NCBI GenBank assembly: GCA_030632405.1
Contig: DAOVUU010000214.1
Location: forward strand, 1-5,370
Source of the DNA: Desulfobulbaceae bacterium
GTDB lineage: Bacteria > Desulfobacterota > Desulfobulbia > Desulfobulbales > Desulfocapsaceae
DNA length: 5,370 bases
Direction of reading: 5' to 3'
Shown here: one piece after another, positions 1 through 4,908 of the stretch
How the letters are laid out: each line of letters begins with the position of its first letter
Position numbering within the stretch: the stretch's first letter is position 1
Made by a program: the position numbers and the translations under genes
Notes under the pieces: generated by a model
Seen by the model: the letters and a program-made list of their open reading frames with translations, nothing else
Databases searched by the model: none
What the model was told of the DNA's origin: nothing

Positions 1-966
1 CTTGACTGCTATCGCCTGGACAATTGCCTGAGGATCTGCCAGCCCGATATCTTCAGTTGCTATCCTGACAAGTCTTCTTGTTATATAGAGCGGATCTTCT
101 CCAGCCTCCAGCATTCTCGCAAGCCAGTAGAGTGCAGCCTGCGGGTCACTTCCCCGTATAGATTTTTGAAAAGCGGAAATGAGATTAAAGTGTTCTTCTC
201 CCCGTTTGTCATAAAAGAGAGAACGTTTGCTGAGGGAATCATTGACAATATCTATGGTTATCTCATCGCCTCTCTCTACACATCGGCTGATTATCTCCAG
301 ATCATTGAGCGCCCTTCTGGCGTCACCGCCGGCTTTTTGACAGAGTAGGTTTAGAGCAGGGGGTTCTATGTCGAGCTTTTTGGGGATTATCGATAATGCC
401 CTTGTAATAATGTGGGCGATATCTTCATCGCTGAGAATTTCCAGTGTAAAGACATGGCATCTGGAGAGAAGGGCAGAGATAACCTCAAATGAGGGGTTTT
501 CGGTCGTTGCACCGATGAGGATAATGGCGCCTGATTCCACATAGGGGAGGAAGGCATCCTGTTGAGATTTGTTGAAACGGTGTATTTCATCAATAAAAAC
601 AAGTGTTTTTCTGTTCTCGTTGTGATGCAGAAACCTGGCTCGTTCCATGAGTTTTTTAACTTCACCTATTTTACTGAGAACAGCGCTGAAAGGGCAGAAT
701 GCATGTCGGGTCTGTTTACCGATTAATTTTGCTATGGTCGTTTTGCCGCAACCTGGAGGCCCCCAGAGGATAAAGGAGCTGAATTCGTCATTTTCCATCA
801 TTGCCCGCAGGGTCGAACCTGGAGATAAGATGTCCCCCTGTCCTTTTATATCACTTTGGTGGAGGGGCCTGCACCTTTCGGCCAGGGGTATGTCGGTTGG
901 ATGGGATGTCTCTTCGATAATAGAGAGTTGCCTGGTCATATGCGTTTGTTTTATTTTTAAGGTCAT
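1..966 (-). CDS. rarA: Replication-associated recombination protein A (RarA/MgsA), AAA+ ATPase, 3'-truncated by window edge
   Basis: RarA is a cytoplasmic AAA+ ATPase of the clamp-loader/RuvB class that acts at stalled replication forks. Read on the minus strand, the frame is open for 322 codons to the left edge. Counting from the ATG at 966, it shows the RarA entry motif PLAER (27-31), Walker A GPPGCGKT (69-76), Walker B LVFIDE (122-127) followed by IHRFNKSQQDAFLPYVE, the sensor-1 stretch GATTENPSFE (152-161), an arginine-finger-like LLSRC (166-170), and a sensor-2 segment GDARRALNDLE. It ends in the conserved YWLARMLEAGEDP and ATEDIGLADP motifs. RarA is usually about 430-450 residues, so roughly 110-130 C-terminal residues lie outside. 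Two in-frame starts are possible, ATG 966 and ATG 939. Neither has a good Shine-Dalgarno; 966 has AAAAAGA immediately upstream. A stop lies nine codons upstream of 966. It is divergent from the kinase gene and probably functionally unrelated to it. Confidence 0.95.
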   Translation of the reverse strand, partial: MTLKIKQTHMTRQLSIIEETSHPTDIPLAERCRPLHQSDIKGQGDILSPGSTLRAMMENDEFSSFILWGPPGCGKTTIAKLIGKQTRHAFCPFSAVLSKIGEVKKLMERARFLHHNENRKTLVFIDEIHRFNKSQQDAFLPYVESGAIILIGATTENPSFEVISALLSRCHVFTLEILSDEDIAHIITRALSIIPKKLDIEPPALNLLCQKAGGDARRALNDLEIISRCVERGDEITIDIVNDSLSKRSLFYDKRGEEHFNLISAFQKSIRGSDPQAALYWLARMLEAGEDPLYITRRLVRIATEDIGLADPQAIVQAIAVK

Positions 967-988
967 TCTTTTTATTGATACCGCGTTA

Positions 989-1051
989 TTTTAACATCTC
1001 AAAATACATTCTGATATGAAAATTTTCGACGTGATTGCACCAATGTTAAAA
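989..1051. repeat. 9-bp inverted repeat spanning the rarA/kinase divergent gap
   Basis: TTTTAACAT (989-997) and its exact reverse complement ATGTTAAAA (1043-1051) flank a 45-nt spacer. A 10-bp perfect palindrome, GAAAATTTTC (1018-1027), lies almost at the midpoint. The gap is AT-rich, so chance is a real alternative. The placement between two divergent genes would suit paired operator half-sites or promoter elements. No convincing sigma-70 promoter could be fixed for either gene here. Confidence 0.35.
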
Positions 1052-1144
1052 AAAGTAAAGGTTTCTCTTTGCTCAGAAGGCTAAAACTGATTACGGTTCA
1101 TACTAATTTTGAATTTTCTTGTCATTTTCTTAACAGGCGGTTGA

Positions 1145-2533
1145 ATGGTTGGAAATTTTATACTTTATCTGCTTTATGGTTTAGCCTTTTTTACGCTGGG
1201 AGTTGCGATACTCTCAAGGGATATCAGGTTCAGCGAGCTCGGAATTGCGAGAATCATCTGGCTGCTTGCTTTTTTCGGTATTGTCCATGGTTTTCATGAG
1301 TGGCTGGCCTTACTGGAACAGCTGGAACCTGATATTAAAACGCCTCTTTTCACGTTGTTCCGGCTGGCTGTTGTCAACATCTCTTTTCTGTTTCTGTTCT
1401 ATTTTGGGATATTTCTTAATATCATTACCTACTATGGTGATCAGGCCCTGAAGACCACTCCATGGTTCATTAAAGCATTGATTGGCATAACTGTTATCTC
1501 TTTAATTGTTGTCACAGCATATCTTGATCTGGGCAGTGATAAACACATATATACCAGGGTTTTTATAGCATTTCCCGGAGGCCTGCTGTCGGGGATCGGT
1601 CTGGTAATGTATTCGAGGACGGTGCGTGCTTTTTCCCAGAATGTAGCAAATAATTTTATTTTCGCTGGCAGTTGTATGATCTGCTACTCTATTCTAACCG
1701 GCCTGATTTCATCAGATATGATTGTCCCTGTTCTGGGAGTTAAGGTCATTCTTTTCAGAGGGATCAGCGCTTTTTTAATCATGGTTTTTACAATCAGGGC
1801 TCTTTCTGTATTCAGTCTTGAACAGCGTAAATTGATTAATGAAAGGTTGCTGCGGTTTTCACAGTCGGAAAAGTTGACGTCCATGGGAATTCTGGCTGCA
1901 GGCATCGCCCATGAGATAAACAATCCTCTAACCAATGTTTCTCTCAATCTGGAAATGTTAAAAGATCTTGTGGGCAATGATGATAAGATTAACAAAAAAC
2001 TGGAAGCAATAGAGCGTAACATTACCCGCACTTCAAGAATCGCCAGAGAATTGCTGCATTTCTCCCAGGAGAGAGAAACAGAACTGGAACCCGTAGACAT
2101 CAATCAAGTTATCAGAAGCTCCCACAGCCTCTTGAAAAGCCAGAAACGCAGTTCTATTATCCAGTTATCACTACAGGATGTTCCCGCAATTATGGGGATA
2201 CCCTGGAAGCTTGAAGAGGTTTTTATCAATCTGTTGATGAACAGTATTGATGCCTGCGGAGACGAGGACAGCATTGAGATAGAAACATTTCTTGATGACA
2301 GTTCTGTTAAGGTGATGATCAGTGATACAGGTCATGGTATCATTGAAGAGAATGTTTTCAAGGTTTTTGATCCCTTTTATACTACCAAGGAGATAGGTAA
2401 AGGTACGGGCTTGGGACTGTCAGTCTGTTATAATATAATTAAACAGCACGGGGGAGAAATTTCTCTTGTGTCCAGTGAATATGGAGGAACTATTGTGAGC
2501 GTGACTTTTCCGGTGATATCTGATGAAAGCTGA
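1145..2533 (+). CDS. Seven-helix membrane sensor histidine kinase (HisKA + HATPase_c)
   Basis: This is a transmitter kinase that should autophosphorylate and pass phosphate to the adjacent regulator. The first 220 or so residues hold about seven hydrophobic helices (roughly 4-23, 35-52, 69-96, 105-127, 136-158, 168-190, 196-220). There are no large extracytoplasmic loops, so sensing is probably in or near the membrane. A short linker (222-243) leads to the dimerisation/phosphoacceptor helix with H-box AAGIAHEINNPL, phosphoacceptor His256. The ATPase domain follows: N-box INLLMNSIDA (Asn366), G1 ISDTGHGI (Asp394, Gly396, Gly398), F-box VFDPFYTTK (408-415) and G2 GKGTGLGLS (418-426). All catalytic boxes look intact. 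There is no PAS, HAMP or fused receiver domain. The HEINNP style matches NtrB/ZraS-like kinases. Start ATG 1145 is supported by AGGCGG at 1135-1140, four bases upstream. The signal is unknown. The 3' end overlaps the regulator by 11 nt, implying an operon. Confidence 0.93.
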   Translation: MVGNFILYLLYGLAFFTLGVAILSRDIRFSELGIARIIWLLAFFGIVHGFHEWLALLEQLEPDIKTPLFTLFRLAVVNISFLFLFYFGIFLNIITYYGDQALKTTPWFIKALIGITVISLIVVTAYLDLGSDKHIYTRVFIAFPGGLLSGIGLVMYSRTVRAFSQNVANNFIFAGSCMICYSILTGLISSDMIVPVLGVKVILFRGISAFLIMVFTIRALSVFSLEQRKLINERLLRFSQSEKLTSMGILAAGIAHEINNPLTNVSLNLEMLKDLVGNDDKINKKLEAIERNITRTSRIARELLHFSQERETELEPVDINQVIRSSHSLLKSQKRSSIIQLSLQDVPAIMGIPWKLEEVFINLLMNSIDACGDEDSIEIETFLDDSSVKVMISDTGHGIIEENVFKVFDPFYTTKEIGKGTGLGLSVCYNIIKQHGGEISLVSSEYGGTIVSVTFPVISDES

Positions 2534-3179
2534 AACTCTCCTGGTTATTGATGATGATCAGGATCTACGCGAATCTGTTATTGAGATTCTTGAGGATAAT
2601 GGTTTTGTGGCGACTGGCTGTGAATCGGCCGAATCGGCTCTGCAGAAAATAAAAACCGAGGTACCCAGCCTTGTTATCGTAGATAATATGATGCCCGGTA
2701 TGGGGGGCATGGCACTTATGCCGCTGCTCAAAAACGATTATCCAGGGTTGAAAATCATCATGATCACTGCATTTTCAACCGTAGATAATGCAGTAGCAGC
2801 TATGAAGAGTGGTGCTGATGATTATCTCTCTAAACCGTTCAGAAGAGATGAACTTCTCGTTGCCGTAAAACGCAATCTGGAGGAGTTGAAATTTGAACAG
2901 CAGTTGTCTGAACCGGATATGGATGAAGCCCTTTCCTGCCTTTCAAACCAGATTAGAAGACAGATTCTGGCGGCCCTGGCAGAAAAAAAGGAGATGCGTT
3001 TCATGGATTTAACCCGGTATCTCGGCATCAGTGATCATACCAAGGTGAATTTCCATCTGAAAAACCTCAAAGCCAACAACTTTGTCTCTCAGGATCGGGA
3101 AAAATCCTACAGCCTGACACCGGAGGGTGTAAAAATGATTGATTGTCTACATTTATTTTCTAAGAGAATTCCATCGTGA
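2523..3179 (+). CDS. Response regulator: receiver domain + ArsR-like winged-helix output
   Basis: This is the cognate regulator of the overlapping kinase gene. Residues 5-120 form a CheY-like receiver: acidic pair Asp10/Asp11 in LLVIDDDQD, phosphoacceptor Asp54 in VIVDNMMPGMGG, Thr82 in IITAF (79-84 region) and Lys104 in YLSKPF. All are the expected active-site residues. After a short linker (about 121-134), residues 135-218 resemble a compact ArsR-type winged helix: LSNQIRRQILAALAEKKEM, then FMDLTRYLGIS, a recognition-helix-like segment with VNFHLKNLKANNF, and a wing ending SYSLTPEGVKMID. There is no sigma-54 AAA+ domain or Fis-type helix although the receiver is NtrC-like, and it does not read as an OmpR- or NarL-type domain. 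It probably binds DNA directly as a dimer, controlled by phosphorylation. The start ATG 2523 has GGTGAT (2512-2517) at good spacing inside the kinase gene, suggesting translational coupling. The subfamily of the output domain is judged by eye. Confidence 0.9.
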   Translation: MKAETLLVIDDDQDLRESVIEILEDNGFVATGCESAESALQKIKTEVPSLVIVDNMMPGMGGMALMPLLKNDYPGLKIIMITAFSTVDNAVAAMKSGADDYLSKPFRRDELLVAVKRNLEELKFEQQLSEPDMDEALSCLSNQIRRQILAALAEKKEMRFMDLTRYLGISDHTKVNFHLKNLKANNFVSQDREKSYSLTPEGVKMIDCLHLFSKRIPS

Positions 3180-3201
3180 ATTCGGATAAATAGTCTTGTG
3201 T

Positions 3202-3219
3202 TGTGAAATAATATTCACA
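3202..3219. promoter_or_regulatory. 18-bp palindrome, candidate operator upstream of the EB_dh gene
   Basis: TGTGAA and TTCACA are perfect 6-bp arms around the AT-only centre ATAATA, starting 23 nt after the regulator stop codon. The arms contain the TGTGA/TCACA half-sites of Crp-family proteins, but with 8 rather than the canonical 6 bp between them, so a standard CRP site is doubtful. It lies about 92 bp upstream of the -10 hexamer at 3311, within reach of an activator. A hairpin in the regulator transcript is less likely because the stem is short and no T-run follows. Confidence 0.45.
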
Positions 3220-3310
3220 TGAAACCAGCATTCTGTGAGGAACCTTTATCTGGAATCATTCCCCCATTGCCCATACACTACCACACAGTAGCAATAGTTT
3301 TGTTCGGTAG

Positions 3311-3316
3311 TATAAT
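3311..3316 (+). promoter_or_regulatory. Candidate -10 box of the EB_dh gene promoter
   Basis: A perfect TATAAT hexamer lies 92 nt upstream of the next gene's start codon. At 16-18 bp spacing the -35 position holds only TAGCAA or GTAGCA, a poor match to TTGACA. That combination fits an activator-dependent promoter. A short CTAC-N6-GTAG symmetry (3278-3291) overlaps the -35 position. Transcription would start near 3323, giving a leader of about 85 nt. Confidence 0.4.
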
Positions 3317-3331
3317 CCCGGTAAGCGGGAT
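3315..3331. promoter_or_regulatory. Inverted repeat over the predicted -10/start site
   Basis: ATCCCG (3315-3320) and CGGGAT (3326-3331) are exact reverse complements separated by GTAAG. The repeat overlaps the end of the TATAAT box and the expected transcription start. This is where a repressor operator, or a hairpin at the very 5' end of the messenger RNA, would lie. No T-tract follows, so it is not a terminator. Confidence 0.4.
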
Positions 3332-3396
3332 AAGTGTTTTCACGAAACTCTTTTTTAAAGAACAAGAGAGATTTCTGAGACACTCAATAACAATTC

Positions 3397-3403
3397 AAGG
3401 AGG
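3397..3403 (+). promoter_or_regulatory. Strong ribosome binding site of the EB_dh gene
   Basis: AAGGAGG lies five bases before the ATG at 3409 and is a near-complete match to the anti-Shine-Dalgarno sequence. It is much stronger than the sites of the neighbouring genes. It fixes the start codon and suggests a well-translated, possibly abundant product. Confidence 0.85.
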
Positions 3404-3408
3404 AGTGT

Positions 3409-4437
3409 ATGAAAAAGGTAGGAATAATCACCCTGGCAACTGTTTTTGCTCTTGGTACTCAGGCGTATGGCGCAGATCAGACTCTTACCAGTACTAAAGC
3501 GGCTTCACCCATTGTTCTGGACGGCATGGTCGATAAGGCATGGGGTGGTGCCAAGGCGATTACCGTTACTGTCGACGAACTGCCTTATGAGCCCAGTAAT
3601 GGGTATGAGGGGATGCAGAGCACAAAGGTCAGCATCAAGTCGCTTTATGATAGTGAGAATGTTTATTTTCTGATCAGCTATAAGGATCCGACCAAAAGTC
3701 TTGCTCGTTTTCCTTGGGTTAAGCAGGCTGACGGCAGCTGGAAGAAATTGGCTAAGAAAGATGATACCGGTCACGATAACAGTTATTACGAAGATAAGTT
3801 TGCCATGTTCTGGGATATCAGTACCAAGGGTTTTGACGAAGATGGCTGTATGATTGCCTGTCATCTGGATGAACCCGGGGATACTTCAGCTGGACGGAAG
3901 TATACCGATTCTGCTGGTGAAACAATAGACATGTGGCACGCCAAGTATGTTCGTTCAATGCCTATGGGTATGTTTGACGACCAGTTTGTGGATAATACTA
4001 ACGATCCTAAGAAAAATAAAAACTGGGGCCGCAAGGGAGATACCGGTAAGGGTGGTTACAAGAACAATGATAATGGTGACAAATCCGCCCCCGCATTCAT
4101 GAATCTGAATGGTTCCGAGGATGAGATGTATTATGTCATTCCCAGCAAGAGAGTACCTTTTGTTGACAACTTCAAAAAAGGCGATGTCGTTCCCGGTATC
4201 ACTATTGCGCCGATGCAGGGTGGTCGTGCTGATATCCTCGCCCGCAACCATTACGAGAATGGCACCTGGACTATGGAAGTTATGAGATCTCTGAAAACAG
4301 AAGGTAAAGACACAGAGACCCAGGATGTACAGTTTACCGACATGACCAAGAGTTTCCCATTCGGTATAGCTGTTTTTGATAACTCACAGATTAATCATCT
4401 TTATCATACAGAGACCCTTCAAATGCAGTTTAAATAG
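3409..4437 (+). CDS. Exported ethylbenzene-dehydrogenase-related haem-binding protein (EB_dh family)
   Basis: The product resembles the haem-binding gamma-subunit domain of ethylbenzene, dimethylsulfide and selenate dehydrogenases/reductases (EB_dh). That domain binds haem b in the periplasm and carries electrons to or from a molybdenum enzyme. The 342-residue protein starts with a Sec signal peptide (MKKVGIITLATVFALG..., probable cleavage near 21-22). Family-like segments follow: VLDGMVDKAWGGA (36-48), VSIKSLYDSENVYFLISYKDPT (split across 74-95), EDKFAMFWDI (128-137), DMWHAKYVRSMPMGMFDDQF (174-193), GGRADILARNHYENGTWTME (271-290) and FPFGIAVFDNSQINH (316-330). An unusual Cys147-X3-Cys151-His152 occurs where a c-type site would be CX2CH. 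No molybdopterin or iron-sulfur subunit is adjacent, so it is an orphan here and its partner and substrate are unknown. It lies downstream of the kinase/regulator pair with its own apparent promoter. Family assignment is fairly firm; the physiological role is not. Confidence 0.85.
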   Translation: MKKVGIITLATVFALGTQAYGADQTLTSTKAASPIVLDGMVDKAWGGAKAITVTVDELPYEPSNGYEGMQSTKVSIKSLYDSENVYFLISYKDPTKSLARFPWVKQADGSWKKLAKKDDTGHDNSYYEDKFAMFWDISTKGFDEDGCMIACHLDEPGDTSAGRKYTDSAGETIDMWHAKYVRSMPMGMFDDQFVDNTNDPKKNKNWGRKGDTGKGGYKNNDNGDKSAPAFMNLNGSEDEMYYVIPSKRVPFVDNFKKGDVVPGITIAPMQGGRADILARNHYENGTWTMEVMRSLKTEGKDTETQDVQFTDMTKSFPFGIAVFDNSQINHLYHTETLQMQFK

Positions 4438-4483
4438 GGGAAGTTTGCTGTATAACCGGAGTTTTTTGATCTGGAATCTGTGG

Positions 4484-4527
4484 CCAGGCAGGAACCGTAA
4501 TTTTTACGGATCCTGCCTGGTTTTTTT
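4484..4527 (+). terminator. Strong rho-independent terminator after the EB_dh gene
   Basis: Outer arms CCAGGCAGGA (4484-4493) and TCCTGCCTGG (4511-4520) pair perfectly. An inner stem CCGTAA (4495-4500) / TTACGG (4504-4509) continues beyond one A-A mismatch to a three-base T loop. Seven T residues follow (4521-4527). The 16 base pairs plus U-tract make an unusually long, stable terminator, 46 nt after the stop codon. It separates the EB_dh gene from the ferredoxin unit. Confidence 0.95.
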
Positions 4528-4555
4528 GTTTCATATGCGGTTATTGTTTACCTTT

Positions 4556-4584
4556 TTGATTTTCAGCTGTAGTTTCCCTTTAAC
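4556..4584 (+). promoter_or_regulatory. Weak candidate promoter for the ferredoxin unit
   Basis: TTGATT (4556-4561) and TTTAAC (4579-4584) each match the sigma-70 consensus at four of six positions, with 17-bp spacing. The strong terminator upstream makes a new promoter necessary somewhere in 4528-4660. This is the best pair seen there, but the match is only moderate. Confidence 0.3.
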
Positions 4585-4597
4585 CCCTGTGCAGGGG
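4584..4597. promoter_or_regulatory. 14-bp GC-rich palindrome upstream of ferredoxin, candidate operator
   Basis: CCCCTG and CAGGGG flank the dinucleotide TG inside an AT-rich gap. The element lies directly at the edge of the proposed -10 box, where a repressor or start-site element would act. A two-base loop is too tight for a good RNA hairpin without opening one pair, and no T-run follows. A protein-binding site is therefore the likelier reading. Confidence 0.4.
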
Positions 4598-4668
4598 ATG
4601 CGTGGTCACAGAAGAAAAGCTGGAAAATTTGATGTGAAAATGACAATCTCGTAAAAACTCTAAATGTT

Positions 4669-4674
4669 AGGTGA
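4669..4674 (+). promoter_or_regulatory. Ribosome binding site that decides the ferredoxin start
   Basis: AGGTGA lies five bases before ATG 4680. An in-frame GTG at 4671 would add three residues, but it lies inside this site and has no Shine-Dalgarno of its own. ATG 4680 is therefore preferred. Confidence 0.8.
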
Positions 4675-4679
4675 CTGTT

Positions 4680-4874
4680 ATGGCAAAAAAGGTACGTATA
4701 GATGAAGATGAATGTATTGGTTGTGAAAGCTGTGTAGAGATCTGTCCTGATGTTTTTACATTTAATGACGATACAGATAAGGCGGAAGTTATCGACGAAA
4801 ACCTGGGTGAGGAGGCTTGCGTCGATGAAGCAGTTGCTTCCTGCCCTTCTGAATGTATCCATGTGGATCAATAG
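4680..4874 (+). CDS. Single-cluster [4Fe-4S] ferredoxin, Desulfovibrio type
   Basis: This 64-residue, very acidic cytoplasmic electron carrier has the pattern CIGCESC (Cys12, Cys15, Cys18), Cys22-Pro23, Cys47, Cys55-Pro56 and Cys59. In monocluster ferredoxins such as Desulfovibrio gigas ferredoxin, the CxxCxxC triplet and the late CP cysteine bind one cubane cluster (here Cys12, Cys15, Cys18 and Cys55). The two cysteines corresponding to Cys22 and Cys47 form a disulfide left from a lost second cluster. Cys59 is an extra cysteine in the terminal PSECIHVDQ. The segment ECIGCESCVEICPDVF is classic for this family. Having all of Cys12, Cys15 and Cys18 favours [4Fe-4S] over permanent [3Fe-4S], though interconversion is known in relatives. 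Partners cannot be read from sequence. A dehydrogenase-like gene follows after 34 nt with no terminator, so co-transcription is likely. Confidence 0.95.
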   Translation: MAKKVRIDEDECIGCESCVEICPDVFTFNDDTDKAEVIDENLGEEACVDEAVASCPSECIHVDQ

Positions 4875-4908
4875 ATAGTTATAAAACTGGTAATCTGACG
4901 GATAAGAA

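Noticed and set aside
387..665. 92-codon minus-strand open frame inside rarA
   Set aside because: It is in a different frame from the RarA motifs on the same strand and has no supporting features.
647..994. 115-codon plus-strand open frame opposite rarA
   Set aside because: It lies antisense to the conserved Walker A/B region of rarA, resembles no known protein, and is a shadow of that gene.
1069..1107. Sigma-70 promoter for the histidine kinase (TTGCTC with TACGGT or CATACT)
   Set aside because: TACGGT matches only three of six positions, and CATACT would need a spacer of about 24 bp.
1684..2103. 139-codon minus-strand open frame opposite the histidine kinase
   Set aside because: It is antisense to the H-box region, rich in Ser, Leu and Arg, as expected of a shadow frame.
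3202..3219. Canonical CRP site
   Set aside because: The TGTGA and TCACA half-sites are separated by 8 bp, not 6, so it is kept only as an unnamed palindrome.
3252..3272. Sigma-54 promoter (TGG...TTGC)
   Set aside because: The GG and GC elements are about 15 bp apart, not the required 10, so the -24/-12 geometry fails.
3219..3497. 92-codon plus-strand open frame in the gap before the EB_dh gene
   Set aside because: It overlaps the EB_dh start and signal peptide out of frame, has no Shine-Dalgarno, and covers the promoter region.
3505..3864. 119-codon minus-strand open frame opposite the EB_dh gene
   Set aside because: It is antisense to conserved EB_dh coding sequence, with no ribosome site or protein-like pattern of its own.
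4376..4871. Open frames on both strands across the terminator and ferredoxin region
   Set aside because: They read through the terminator hairpin or lie antisense to the ferredoxin gene; low-complexity hydrophobic translations with no ribosome site.
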